Shown piece after piece: positions 11,101-23,300 of a stretch of DNA of 64,000 nucleotides. Both the position numbers and the translations under genes were made by a program. The DNA is taken from contig NC_066853.1 of the NCBI RefSeq assembly GCF_001640805.2, forward strand, positions 23,681,173 through 23,745,172, in the 5' to 3' direction. The first letter of the stretch is position 1; every line of letters starts with the position of its first letter. The DNA is from Lates calcarifer (taxonomy: Eukaryota > Chordata > Actinopteri > Centropomidae). The notes beneath the pieces are model-generated. The model saw only the letters and a program-made list of their open reading frames with translations, had not been told where the DNA came from and did no database searches.

Positions 11101-14100
11101 TATTACCATGTAAGTGTGCAAGAGAGAAAGACACACAATCCCCAACGATCTGAGGAAACAAACAAACAAACAAAAACCTCAAAGAAATAAAGAGAGAGAA
11201 GCAAGGTGCCAAAAAAACTGAGCCCACAAGCCATCATAAATAAAGCATGGAGGCATTACGAAGATGCAAGAGTGGGGGAAAAATAATGAGAAAAACAGTG
11301 AGGAGAGACTGAGAGGCTGGGTGGCATTATTTCTCTGAAACAGACTACTGATGTCATTTACTCTGCATCAATATTTCACAGCTTAGATGGAAGGATGGAG
11401 GGGAGTGGGTGGGGAGGGGTTGGTGGGGACAAATGACAGCGATAGAAAAAGGGGAGGAGGGCTTTAGAAAAGTGCTAAAGATGGACGAAGAGCGTGAAGC
11501 AGAGCTGCAGAGATTAAACTGGATCGAGAAACAAAGAATGAAAGAAAAACTATGAGAGTAGAGCTGAAGGAAGGAGAGGGCGGGGAGGTAATAACTTGAT
11601 TTCTCTTCCGCCTGGGGGGGTGTAACTCAGAAGTCTTGGGAGGAAAAAAAAAAGGATACATTTGTTTGTCTATATTCCGGCTCAGGCCTTTGGAGCCTCG
11701 GTGGGCTCAGAGCAATGCTGTAATCAGCACTGCTCTCTGCCACGTGCACTGCTGAATGTTAATAATAACACCTGATGACAGGGAAAACAGGCTCACTGGC
11801 TAATGGTACTTTAAATACACACACACCAAGTGCTACAGAGGTTCATTACTAATTAGCTCACTGCAAGGTAATAATGACAAACATGCTTCTAGGCACACTT
11901 AACACATCCAAAATTCACTGCACCAGTAATATACCATCTGTCTCAGCGCTGACCATACAATATGCTCCTCATGGGTACACTTAACAAATCACTGGACTTT
12001 ATTAAATTACAGCCAGAAGTGGCAGACTGGAAGGGCCACTGGAAGCTTGATGGGTGTCCACCAATTAATGTTAAACACTGTAAAACTGTATGTGCAGGGC
12101 ATAAAATCAGAAATAAAAATGAGCGTATATAAGATAGCCTTCTACTAAGGCTGACATTAGTTAGTAGTGCCTAAACTGGTACTGAGATATATTTTACATG
12201 CTGGGGTGCCAAAACTATTTCACACTTAGGCCACAGATTTCCATTAATCTCAAGAACTAAAAGGTTTCTGTTGCAACCAGGGGTGCAGGTTTGGTTTCAA
12301 ATGTTGGGAAGACACAAATTCAGAGAGACAGAAAGTCATAAATACAATAAATCAATAGTCAATAAATACATTTGTGGAATGCTATTTCTAATATTTGTAT
12401 CAATCTAGAGGAAAAACATATTATTGTGAAATAACATTTTCAAATTATCCAAATTGCCCAAATTATTGCAGAAAATAAGGCAATGTTTTAGTGGCTTAAA
12501 TTATAAATAAATTACACAATTTTTAAAATGCTATTCACATAACACTTGGGGATATAATTTAATTAACAAAATATTAGGATCCACTGTGTCAGTTTTTCAT
12601 GTGACGCATTCACACTGGATGAAGTCAATTTTTCCTCGGATTTACAGAGCAAAGACAAATAAATGATCTCTTCTGAAATGTTCCATGACATAGACCAGTA
12701 GTAAACACTAAAGTATTCCTGAAGTCTGTATTGAATCAGTTGAAAGGTACTATATTCCTTACTTTAAACCTTCTGTAAATGAGTGTGCTACATGGACTTC
12801 CTAAATTTGCACCTAAACCTGTAATTGATTACATCAATATTGTTAACTGCAGCCTCAATAATTTGTGACTCAGAAGAGAAATTAAAAAACTGTAGAATAT
12901 ACGACCCTAAGTCAATGTGATTCAGAGGGATTCTGTCAGAGGACCTGTGTTGAAACATGTCTGGTTATATGTAGAGCAATTACAGATTGGTGGCTTTGTG
13001 CCAGATTAACAGCTTAAACCACCTCTGCATTTGTTGCAAATCACTTGAGACCCCAACGTAAAACTAGTCTTGTGTGAACAGAGCTATATTTTACCAAGGG
13101 TGCCAAGAACCCCCCCATGTCCCTGAATCCCTACTGTGCCTACTAACTAATATGCTTAATGAAACATGCAATTTCACAGGAATAATATACCATGCTGTGG
13201 CAAATCAATAATGAGGTTTCATTGCTTTCAAATTTCACTAAAATGGAAACAGTGGTGTAGCACTTATGACTTTTCAAAGTTTTTAAAATTCTGACCTTTA
13301 ATGTAGCACCCCATCAGGACAATCAATGTGATTTTTAGCTACCTGAGTATAAATGTGCTGTGCTGTTGCACAGACATTGCCTCAAAGACAGACAGACCAT
13401 GTAATGAGCAGCACTTCTGTTGTAAATATGTGAAACTCGTACATTTTCTTTTGATTAATCTCTTTCATTACTACAGCTGAAGAAATGTATTTCCTCATTC
13501 ACCTCAAACTAAAGTTCCTCCGGTGTAATACCGTCTCCATGGTCTTTTGCTGCCACACAACTCAACACGAGCACTGTGGTGTCATGGTGTGAAATACACG
13601 CCGGAGGGTTCATATTTTATGCCACCAAAAGAAAAAACACTCCCAGCGCGCCTCCTCTGTTACTAATTCTGTACTTTTCTCTGGGCAAGTTTGACTTCTG
13701 CTGTGTTACTGTGAAGCATGGATTGTGTGCAGGAACCAAAGTGCTGGATTTTGGGACCATATTTTGTGGTATTTCATAGCTGACACTGGTCATTTCAGAA
13801 AACCGCAGAGCTAGATATTAGAAAAGTCAAACTGGACTTGCAGTTGAAAGTCCTTTGAGATCCATTGGACAAACCTGATGGGAACAGTGCATGCTTTGAG
13901 AACATGGTGTTGCAAGTGTTTTCCTTGACTTATAAACAAGATTAAGACTTCACAGTGTAATTTATCAGCCGAATACCACGGGTTTATACACAGGCCCTGC
14001 AGCAATAGATGAGGAATGATCTGACACTTCTCTGTGCTTCTGAATGATTGAAAATGTGTACAGACTTCAATAATTGTCACTGACATGTGAAACTAATGGA

Positions 14101-16204
14101 GCCCTTTAAGTGCCTCAAGTCTAAATCATTAATAGCGCTAATAGAGTCACGCTTACACAATAATGACGGAGAATCTGAGGGAAGAATGGTGTAGTCATGT
14201 ATTATATATATATTAACGTAATGTCTGGTACAAGTAAACATTTCCATTAGGGTGAGTGATTAATATGCTAAACTAGCAACACAGATTTGATAGATAAATC
14301 AATGAAGCTCACCAATTACACAGGGCAGTTGCTTTTGTGTGTGTGTGTGTGATTCTGTGTTTTTTTCTTTGTCTGCTATAAAATGAATTCCCTCTGGAAA
14401 CCACCATGAACCTTAGAACAAACACCTAATCTGCTGCCTGTTAATGACTGTTCAGACTGAATTCGAAGCAAATCTTACATGCTGGGCGCAGATGTCACAA
14501 TTTTATACAGTCAGAAACTGTACGTAGTGATGCTGCAAGCTAGTTTTCATTGGAAGTAAGTACTGTATGAGCTACCCACAAAAAGTAACACATTCAAACT
14601 TTTTCACGCATGTTTTTTTAGAATAAACCACCATGAACTATGTTAACATGTATGAAGTTCTCATGCGTCTTTTTCAAATGACAAAATAAGGAGCAACATT
14701 AACTCTCAGACAGTGCAGTCTGCAAATATGCTGATGTTTCTTCAGAAACTTAATTTAATCAGTTGAATGAACTAATGTCAGAACAACTCATGTTTACAAG
14801 TTAACAACTAGAAATTTTAAATTGACTTGACTTGAAATTAATAAAACCTATATTACATTTATGTTAAGATACTGACAAAAGGTTTGTTCTGGTAAGATGT
14901 TTTTCAGTGTACAGTTGGTGTGTGGGGTGTACACTGGTTGTGTGGGGTGAATAAACACAGATTGCGAAACCAATTCAGCTGTCACATTCACGGTAATATT
15001 ACCTTGAACACACCTTCCTGTCATTCTAGACCAAATGGCGCTATCAGAACACTCTCTCTAATGTTGTTTCTCTAATGTGTGGGTGATTAAGGCACTGAAT
15101 CAGTAGAAACGTGTGGCTTTATGTAACAGCTGTGACTTCAAAAACTGGTATAAAAGATGATCAAGACAAAGATCCACTGTGTGTGTTAGTAAGCAAATTT
15201 TAAATTGAGAGTCTATATCTGCCCTTCCATCTTAATACTGGATTGAAATAAAAACAAATGTTTAGAAGAAATGTGGATAACATGCTCACCCCAGAGAAAC
15301 TCTTTAAGCTGGGTGGTGGCTCCTAGTGAATGAAATGACATTATATGTGATGAGTGAAAAACAATTTTATGATTATTTGAAAAATTAATGTGAGGAAAGG
15401 CTAGATTATAAATCAATTATTGATGCTAATAAACATATTTTGTCTGAATGCTTGATTATGTAATGCTTAATAAAGTTTGATTTTCAGAAACTGATGTTGT
15501 GTGATCATTTGTCATGCAACACTGGATGATCTTGTATTGTGCAATCATTTGTCTCAATTCATAATGAGACACTTGTTTCATTGATTGACATGCATCGCTG
15601 CTGGAGCATATGCGGTCGCTGGTAATTGGACAGCGGGCTACATCCCAGTTTGTGATGATACCTGCCTGGTCCTAATGAAGAGATATGATGCTCCTATTCT
15701 GATATTTAACTCTGCATGCACGGAAGGACTCGCCCCAGTGTGGTTCCCTCCCCCTCCCTCCCTTGCATATTAAACACACGGCATAGCACAGTGTCTTTCA
15801 TCGATTACAAGAAATGCAATGGGACTTTGGGTCACTCCAGGAACAGGGTGGGACCTGCTCTGGGAGGCAGTCACTGATTGGATGCCTCGGGTGACCGTTG
15901 ATGATGGACAGCACAGCATGCTTGGTTGAACAGCCTCGTCCTCGTAGACCACTTGCCCATAACTCAACCACATTTTAATTGTAAGTTGATAGTAGTTGCA
16001 TATAATTTCACCCCTTGAACACTGACTTCTACAGGGAATTCACAGGTTTGAGAAAAGCTAAATTTGTTAGGACTACAAGAAGCTCACTGGAAGTTAATAT
16101 AATAATAATAATAATGATAATGAAAAAGGACAATGAAATAAAGAGTTTAGGGTCAAAAGAAACATTTGTGTGTAAAAAGATGAATAAATTTACTTACTAT
16201 TTTT

Positions 16205-16388
16205 GGGGGGCTTTTTCGCCTTTATTTTGACAGGACAGTGGAGAGAAACAGGAAACAGGGAGCGAGAGTAGGAAAATGACATGTAGTAAAGGTCTGGCTG
16301 GACCGGGAGTCGATCCGGGGACCAGCTGCTCAGGGCACTAAGGCCCATGTGGTATGTGCCTTTTGGCTTTCAGCTATGGGGACGCCCT
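16205..16388 (-). mobile_element. tRNA-derived SINE, minus strand
   Basis: On the minus strand it begins GGCGTCCCCATAGCTGAAAG, where TAGCTGAAAG fits an RNA polymerase III A box. About 60 bases on it has GGATCGACTCCCGGTCC, where GATCGACTC fits the B-box consensus GWTCRANNC. The following GCCAGACC...TGTCATTTTC...CCACTGTCCTGTCAAAATAA body is the common fish SINE text. The head is diverged. The insert lies in the same orientation as clcn2, about 350 bases after the KRVRIS exon. Confidence 0.7.
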
Positions 16389-16734
16389 AGCATGGATATC
16401 TATGGATAAGTTACCGAAGCATTTAATATCACGATTGGCATTGGCACCAAGCATTGGTAGCATTGTAATCAAGTGGTCTGTATAAACGCTAACCAACAAC
16501 TTAAGCATCTAGAGACAGTGAAAGATCACCAGCGGGCTTACAGGTTTGGACAAGGACGAGGGTGTTCAACACTGTTTGGCACGATGGCACAGACGGGCTC
16601 TCGCTGAGCCTGGCCATCGGCATTTGGGATTAGCCCTGGAATGGAATGGCATGGTGACAATCAGTTGATTGGCTGATGAACCTGTTGCCAGGCGGATTCC
16701 AGGCATTTGGGTAGCCCCGATCGGTGGCTCTTAC

Positions 16735-16809
16735 CACGACGGATATCCTGACTCTTTTGGACGGCTTCCTGAGCTCAGGAGACGTGGGGCTCTCCATGTT
16801 GTTGTTTTT
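16735..16809 (-). CDS. clcn2: clcn2 exon: linker, KRVRIS motif
   Basis: This 75-bp exon reads KNNNMESPTSPELRKPSKRV, RISVV. KRVRIS is identical in mammalian ClC-2 at the same place in the linker. The donor is GTG|GTAAGA (consensus, 16734-16729). The start rests on phase (the previous exon ends in phase 0) and the nearest acceptor, CCGGAAG at 16816-16810. An alternative AG two bases after GG of ATGGAG (16791-16790) would also be in phase and give a shorter exon beginning SPTSPE. Confidence 0.88.
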
Positions 16810-17199
16810 CTTCCGGATGATCAGGAACAAGCACATAATATTAACAACAACCTCAGTGTCACTTTGACTTTGCAAAATATAAACTTCTTTGCAATGCCAC
16901 TCTGACATGACCAAACTTCATTGCAAAGCTGGGGAAAAAATAAATTGAAAACTTTCTGAATTTCTATGAAACAAGCCATTAGCAGGGTGGTGAAGGAGTG
17001 AGTTTTTCTTTAAAGCCTTGCAGGATGCAAGACTGAGACAAAGTGAAAAGGTTTTATATTGAGGCCGACTGAGATACTGTGTGTGTGTCTGTGTGTGTTT
17101 GTGTGGGAGGTGCTGTACTGTAGAGCGTGAAGGACTGTATGTGAGAGATAGCATAGGACTGTGTGGGTGTAGAGAATGTGTGAATGACAGGATGTGAGC

Positions 17200-17241
<42 letters not shown>

Positions 17242-17283
17242 TGGCATTGTTACTGGGTGTATTCGAGGACATGGCTCTCTCAC
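16810..17283 (-). other. clcn2: clcn2 intron
   Basis: Non-coding, 474 bp. It carries the CA/TG repeat near its donor. The acceptor side (TTGTTCCTGATCATCCGGAAG) is only weakly pyrimidine-rich, so the exact start of the next exon is less certain than the others. Confidence 0.6.
17203..17240 (+). repeat. (TG)n microsatellite
   Basis: A TG run on the plus strand, (CA)n on the coding strand, 44-81 bases after the donor of the linker exon at 17284-17354. Confidence 0.92.
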
Positions 17284-17354
17284 CTCCAGGCCTTCTGTGT
17301 CTGGACTGGCACAGAACAGGTTCTTTAAAGTAATGCCAGAATTATCATGTGCAT
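17284..17354 (-). CDS. clcn2: clcn2 exon: linker, ITLKNLFCASP
   Basis: This 71-bp exon reads (N)AHDNSGITLKNLFCASPDT, EGLE. It aligns with the GIALRSLFCGSP segment of mammalian ClC-2 (pattern GI-L--LFC-SP). The acceptor is CTTTCAG (17361-17355) and the donor is GAG|GTGAGA. It leaves in phase 0. Confidence 0.93.
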
Positions 17355-19013
17355 CTGAAAGAGATACAGAGAGATAATCAAAACAGTGAAACCATCAGAT
17401 ATCCCTGGTCTCCATCTGTTACATAATCTGTTTGCAGGCCTAATGTTACTGGTCCCATCTAAAGAAGCATTACAACAGCAGCTGTCAGACATGGGCTTTG
17501 ATAATGAATCAAGAGAAGACCAAGATCTTGATTTTCCATGAAATCGAGACTTACTATGCCACAAAAACATGTTCAGGCCTACCCATACTAACCCCACCTA
17601 CCTACAAAGACCACATGTTTCCAATATGGGCGCCTGAGCCCAGGGTGCAGAATTAGCTATTAATGCCAGTAGAGGTTCTGTGCTGTTGAAGGAAGCAGGA
17701 AATTTAAACAGTATAGACCACTATTACATTTATGCTAACCTCTGCTGCTGGTTGATGTTTTGGGAGAGTGTGTTCATTTCTCACTACCTGCAGTGTTAAC
17801 TGTGCGTTGTCTCAGTTAGCATTATCATTGCTACTACTGCCTGGAATATCATGTGTCATGGCAGCTAGTGAGAGCTGACAGGCTAAGAGAGGTGTGTTTT
17901 AATGTTTTAATGCGAGGACAAACATGTCTATTTTGATTGGTTTCTAGCAAGGTAGAACTATCATGTGGCAACATGTGTTATAGCTCCCTGCTGCATTCAC
18001 TCCTGGATTGTTATTGACAGATACCTGTCAATATTCAAAACTGAACTAATTTTACTATATGGTAGAGAAGAAAACACACAATAACCCATGGACATTTACA
18101 ACAAAGTGAACTTCAATCCTACTGAGAACTTAACAGACAATAATGAGTGGCAGATTATTGTCGTGCTACAAGCTACCACAAACCGAGAAAGACACAGCTA
18201 AAAAAAACAGACATGTGGAGAGACCACAGCCTGGGCATTGAGAGTAGTGGACACAAATGTAACTAAGCCAAAGAAATCAAACTGTATCATTTCAACCAAT
18301 GAGCAGAGGAAGACAGAGCAACTTCCTGCTACAGTGCAGCCTGAAGACAGAACAGTGAAGCTCTTCACCAAAGGAAAACTCAAACACCAAGACCACAACA
18401 AGATTCAGTATTTACCTGAAGAAAAACATTACCATAGAAGCAGCAAAATATGTGAGAATTCTCTCTCCACTATGATTCTCCCCTACATTATGTTTAACTC
18501 TTAAACTATATGTCATCTTATCACAAACATTCATTTTTCCAATGATTTTTTACTATTTAGCAAAATAAACATCACACATTCTAAATTAACATAATTACTG
18601 TAAACCTTGTACAACTTGCTCTAGAAATACCTAATTAAAATTCATTCAATATAATTACTTCCTAAATAATAATTCTTATGCTTATTATAGTATTAATTAT
18701 TTCTCATATATCATGCCACAAGAGCATATTACATATGAGAAATTGAAATGCACGCAATGCTATAAAGAGGAAGTGTTTTTTTTTTTGTTTTTTTTGCTTC
18801 AATTAAGATAGTTGTAGTCAGAGAATCCTAAAATAGTTTTTTCATCATCTAAGAGACGAGAGGGAGAGAGAGAGAGAGAGACGAAGAGGTACTTTTAGTG
18901 TTATTTGAGTTTAGAGACAGAGAAGCCATTACAGACACTCCTTCTGGATCTATTAAATCTCCCATTCTTTCTCTGCTTGATTGTCTCATCTATCTACTGT
19001 TTGGAAACTTGTA

Positions 19014-19044
<31 letters not shown>

Positions 19045-19049
19045 CTTAC
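17355..19049 (-). other. clcn2: clcn2 intron
   Basis: Non-coding, 1.7 kb, with a CA repeat at the donor and a (GA)n run at 18858-18882. An 88-codon plus-strand frame at 18238-18504 has unusual lysine- and glutamine-rich content but no recognisable family; I treat it as chance. Confidence 0.65.
19015..19045 (+). repeat. (TG)n microsatellite touching a donor site
   Basis: A TG run on the plus strand, (CA)n on the coding strand, beginning within 5 bases of the donor of the exon at 19050-19161. Confidence 0.92.
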
Positions 19050-19161
19050 TGGTGGGGATCTCGGTGGGTCGCTCAACCACAGAGGATCTCTTCAGAGCAG
19101 GTTTGAGAGGTTTCAAAGGAACTGGACGAGTAGGACTGAAGGATGATTCCTCAGTAGAGAT
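19050..19161 (-). CDS. clcn2: clcn2 exon: inter-CBS linker, KPLKPALKR motif
   Basis: This 112-bp exon reads ISTEESSFSPTRPVPLKPLK, PALKRSSVVERPTEIPT plus one base. KPLKPALKR is identical in mammalian ClC-2 and identifies this linker. The acceptor is TGCGCAG (19168-19162) after a TG-rich tract, and the donor is CCA|GTAAGA followed within 5 bases by (CA)n. Both splice sites therefore touch dinucleotide repeats. Confidence 0.94.
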
Positions 19162-20734
19162 CTGCGCACACACACACAAACACACGCACGCACGTGCATA
19201 CACAGACACATGCACAAAGACACACATACAAACAAAGATAAGAAACAGCACTCAAAACTCCCAAACCCCAGTCCTGCTTTAGCGGTCAACCCCTCTTTCT
19301 TTTAGTGCGGACTCATTAGACAAATGGATGTACTTCTACTGAGTGATGAGATGGAGGAAAATCAAAAGGGGGAAAGAGGCAAAACTAAAAGAAAGAGCAC
19401 ATAAAGAAAGAAAGTGCTGGAGTTGAGAGCTAAAAGAGGGGTTCTCATGTTCGCCTTGATGTAAAGTCTCATGACTTCAACTGATTTTCCATGCTGGCAT
19501 TTCCATGACCTAAAAAACATTTTTTGTTGGGTTATGTTAATACATTTCTGAAGTGGGAGAACATTTTGGTTTCAGCTATGAAATGTTTCACAGATCAAAT
19601 GCTTGCTTGAAATTAGAAATATGAATATGAATGAAGTTTCTTTAATACTTTTCCTATGTTGTAATTATTACATTTTAAGTTTTGTCTTTTGCAAGGTAAT
19701 TCTGAAATAAAAGAATAGTAGTGTTTTTGTTTGTTGATTTTAAATCTGCTTTAAATATGTAACAGAAGTGGGCGAGTCTAGTGAAAAGCTGTAAAACAAC
19801 TTACTTTAAGGAAGAGGTTGAGCTACATTGGTATGATTTCAATTAGATTTCTGCTATAATGATATACACAAAAACAGGGCAAAATTACATATTCCTAAGT
19901 TTTAGCATAAAAGTGGTTACATTTACAGATGTTAAAAGCATCACCTATTAACCTTTAAAAACCCATAGTCAAACTGAATAATGAGCTAAGGGTTATGTGG
20001 CCTGGGGAAACCATTTAAAAGTGTTGATGAAAGAAAGTGGAAAGAGGGTAAGATGGTATGAAGTCAGAAAAATTAAGAAAAGAGAAGAGCGATAAGGTAA
20101 ATGAGCATCTCTCTCTCTCACACACACACACAGTCCTCCCTCACATCCCCACATCTATGCCTGAGGGTGTTCTACTCAGCCACTCACTGCAAACAGATGA
20201 AATTGAAATGAAGACAGAACAAAGAGATAAATCGACATTTGGAGCCCTGCAGTACACACAGGACCTAGAACCAATTTAGACATCTACCTAAAACTACAGC
20301 TGTCTATTTCCAATTCTCTCCCTTAAACACACACAAACACACACACTGAACCTCATACAATCTCCTTATCTCTGTTATCGATGGCTTAATAACACACATT
20401 AATGCACTGAGCTATTAACATGTCACACACACAAAACACTGTGTTTCTGTGTGACCGTTCTTCCTCTTCTTTTAAACCATCCAGCCAGGAGTTTTTGTCT
20501 TTCAAGTATTACCTTCAAGAGCGTATCGTCTCACACTTACACTCTTACACTTACATATATATACACATATAATGGAGTGTAGATCAGCATTTGTCCAACT
20601 TTTCTGGGCTAACAAGCTTCAGTCCAGTATCTTGGTCACTGTATACTTGACAGGCACTTGCTCATCCAACAGATATAAAAAAGCCAAAGGTGTTTCCCAC
20701 CACACCCCATCTCTCCACCTGCAGTGACCCTGAC
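19162..20734 (-). other. clcn2: clcn2 intron
   Basis: Non-coding, 1.6 kb. On the coding strand it ends in a 70-base TG/CG-rich stretch directly before GCGCAG of the next exon. Short CA/TC runs occur at 20105-20135. Nothing else was seen. Confidence 0.7.
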
Positions 20735-20925
20735 CTGGAAGCGGACTTCCTGACTGGCCCGTTGGCTGTCGTCCTCGCTGCCAGGGTTTGATACAACCGA
20801 CAGGCGTTTCTTCTCTGCAGCAGCTCGCTCCCTGATGTACTGCAGCCGTCTTGGGCGACCAAGCTGCTGGGAAAGCAGTGACTGGAGCTGGGCACGTTCG
20901 ATGGATCCCAGCAGGATCATCGACT
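20735..20925 (-). CDS. clcn2: clcn2 exon: CBS1 end and variable linker
   Basis: This 191-bp exon reads (E)SMILLGSIERAQLQSLLSQ, then RPRRLQYIRERAAAEKKR, a serine/acid stretch (SNPGSEDDS) and QEVRFQ. The first third closes CBS1; the rest opens the long linker between CBS1 and CBS2, which is poorly conserved except for short motifs. The acceptor is TTTCCCAG (20933-20926) and the donor is CAG|GTCAGG. It leaves in phase 0. Confidence 0.95.
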
Positions 20926-22183
20926 CTGGGAAAGGAGACACAGACAGAGGGGAGAAGTGAGAAAAGAGGAACAAAAGTAGCAGAAGAAAGCAAAAGATGA
21001 TAGAGTGGAGAGGACAGCGGTTTTATGGAGGAGAAGAAAGAGAAAGGAGTAAGGCCAGGAAAAAGAGAAGGACCAGGAGGATGAGAGGAAGACAGTAAAA
21101 CAGCTTCGGGGGGTGGGGAGGGGGATTGAGCAGTGCAGGAGATTTCAAACACATGTTGCAGCACTGCAGAGAGATCAGCTGAGTTACATAACAAGAGCCC
21201 AGAATGCAGTGAATGTGTATTAAGTAGTGTGCGTGTGTGAGTGTGTGCGGGTGGGTGGCAGCTCGCTTGCTTTAAGTAATTGCCTTTGTGACAGTACGTG
21301 CTGATTATGTATTTGGTTAAATGCCGCAGCTAATTGTTCCTGCACGATTGCATAATTGAGACAGTGCTGGAATACCAAATTTGCACTTCAGTGAGGTGGC
21401 GAGCACGACCACATCAGCAAGCTGTGCTCAGGCAAGTTTGTCAATCAATCAATCACTTTAATGAGCATGCCACCAAGGTCGCTGGAATTTGTTCATGGCA
21501 CAGACTGGAAGGGACGCTCAGTCCAACAACATCAGCAACACTGAACACAGACATCAATATGACATCAGTGATTAGCACAACACATTATATTCAGGTAGGT
21601 AAGGTATACTAAAAAAACAGCTTTTGTATTATTTAGTGTCAAAGTAGTGGATGAAGGAATAAGTTGTTTTGACTGTTGTCATATCTCTTGATGAAATTTT
21701 AACTGTTAAAATTATAAGCTTAATAAAAAGACAGGAAAGTCTGTCTCTTTTGTTGGTTTAGTATTGCCAGTACCAGTACTATAAATCAAAGTATCAACTT
21801 GAGGGTTGAAGGTAAAATTTGACACAATGACCAGTTTAAGAGGTCTAAAAATATCTTTAATTGTATCTTCGACTGTCTATAAATATATTTTTATGCAATT
21901 GCCTCTTCAAACATCAAGTGAGTGAATGTGATGAATGTAATATTTAATCTCTGTTAAGCTCTGTTTTTGGCCTCCACTGATACTGTTACTTCATCCACTA
22001 CATTCACTAACTAGTCTCTGACTGTGTCCACCTGCTGTTTGCTGCTAAGCAGGTAGTGTACAGGGGGTCTATCAGAGATCTTTGCTAAAAGCAGCTGTCT
22101 ATTACTGCTGGAAATTAATGTGTATAAATTAAAAATACTAGACGATACAATACAGTCATAATCATTCAGGTTGCTTGTCTCAC
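20926..22183 (-). other. clcn2: clcn2 intron
   Basis: Non-coding, 1.3 kb, AT-rich. Purine-rich stretches lie at about 20935-21120. No element was recognised. Confidence 0.7.
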
Positions 22184-22317
22184 CAGCTGATTCCACCAGT
22201 GCCAGGGTTTTGAGGTGGCCCGTCAGCAGGACGTTATGCAGGTCTCGATAGCAGCAGTTTAGAGTGATGTACCGCACATCCCGCACCATTATGTCTTCCA
22301 CACGAATATTATACTTC
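22184..22317 (-). CDS. clcn2: clcn2 exon: CBS domain 1, first part
   Basis: This 134-bp exon completes a glutamate and reads KYNIRVEDIMVRDVRYITL, NCCYRDLHNVLLTGHLKT, LALVESA plus one base. VEDIMVRDV is the ClC-1/2 entry to the first CBS domain in the cytosol. The acceptor is CATTATAG (22325-22318) and the donor is GCTG|GTGAGA. CBS domains in ClC channels pair with each other and tune gating, including by nucleotides in some family members. Confidence 0.96.
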
Positions 22318-23228
22318 CTATAATGACAAACAGGAGAGGAGAAAAATACATGGGTGAGGAGATGGAGAACGAGAAGATTTTTTCAACTGGTTAAGGAATA
22401 GAAGCAAGCAGTAATGTGAGGAAAAAAAGAACAATGGATCCATTAAAGTGTCAAATGACATTTCCCTGAAGAGTCAATAGAATATACACACTGCTGACTT
22501 TCAAAAATTTACATTGATTAACGCTTTGGCAATTTGTTTTCTGATGACGTCATGCCACTGAAGTCAGTAAACTATAACTTCAGCTTGCCTCTCTGCACAG
22601 ATCTATAATGAATCCCTCCTTCATAGCTGACACTGACAGCACATCCTTCCTTCAGCTGACCGGTCAGTCCAATAACACGTTACAGTGTCAACACGTCATC
22701 AGGATGTTAGAGGTAGCAACGGCACGTCCATGTGTGCGGTAGGGGGAAGTGGGTGACATTGTGTGAGCACATCTTGCCTCAGCAGAATCGTACACCCTGG
22801 TACACCGGTCATAAACACTCAGCTCTCTCTTCCTGCTTGAGCTTGCCAAAACCTGCGAACACGACAGCAGTCGCTTGATAGTGTCCGTTGCCAAGGCCCC
22901 ATAGCCGTGCCAGAGCACAGGCTCTGGCCAAGCCTCCGCTCCTTGTTGCGGTGACAACTCAATACACTGACCTTTCTTGAAATATAAAGTTAATCTGATG
23001 ACCATCCTCTACAGCTCCACTTCAGTTGATCTGGTATCTCCATTACAAAAAAGGCCTGTGTACAGCACCATTATAATTCTGGGCTCCAACAAAGCCCTAG
23101 AGAAAGATTCTCTACAGGTCCTTATATGCTGTTGTAAAAAACCACTAAAGAACACATCAGATATTACCTAGCAATAAAGTGTCAGTTTACCCAAATTACT
23201 CAAATTAATAAATAGTGGTATAGCCTGC

Positions 23229-23300
23229 CAGCGAAGAAGAAGAAGCAGAAGCAGAAGAAGAAGAAGAAGAAGAAGAAGCAGAAGAAGAAAAAGACGACGA
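23229..23300 (+). repeat. (GAA)n/(GCAGAA)n triplet repeat
   Basis: An imperfect GAAGAA/GCAGAA tract on the plus strand. On the clcn2 coding strand it is a long CTTCTT pyrimidine tract about 980 bases after the CBS1 exon acceptor side. The plus-strand frames through it are low-complexity only. Confidence 0.85.

Larger units (their letters stand above)
5451..16734 (-). other. clcn2: clcn2 intron (11.3 kb)
   Basis: Non-coding. It holds the SINE at 16205-16388, a GC-richer block at 15585-15975 and 16500-16730 of unknown nature, the R2 repeat at 7911-8180, a repeat-like segment at 7340-7510 (CCACTCCAATACAATGGAAG), a GATATCAG-rich repeat at 8345-8430, and microsatellites at 6011-6032, 6342-6400 and 6541-6578. 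About 8900-15500 is otherwise plain AT-rich sequence in which I see no gene. Confidence 0.6.

Noticed and set aside
15927..16563. GTTGAACAGCCTCGTCCTCGT and its inverse as possible transposon termini
   Set aside because: The match (19/21) does not extend, no target duplication is visible at either end, and the ends do not sit at repeat borders; kept only as part of a finding.
16630..16914. A 94-codon minus-strand frame that contains the KRVRIS exon
   Set aside because: Only 16735-16809 is supported as exon; the RATDRGYPNAW... continuation is intronic read-through after a consensus donor.
18238..18504. An 88-codon lysine/glutamine-rich plus-strand open frame
   Set aside because: No homology that I can recognise, no promoter or splice context; AT-rich intron composition explains it.
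20619..21194. A 191-codon minus-strand frame over the CBS1/linker exon
   Set aside because: It is in a different frame from the clcn2 exon at 20735-20925, which has family matches and correct phase.
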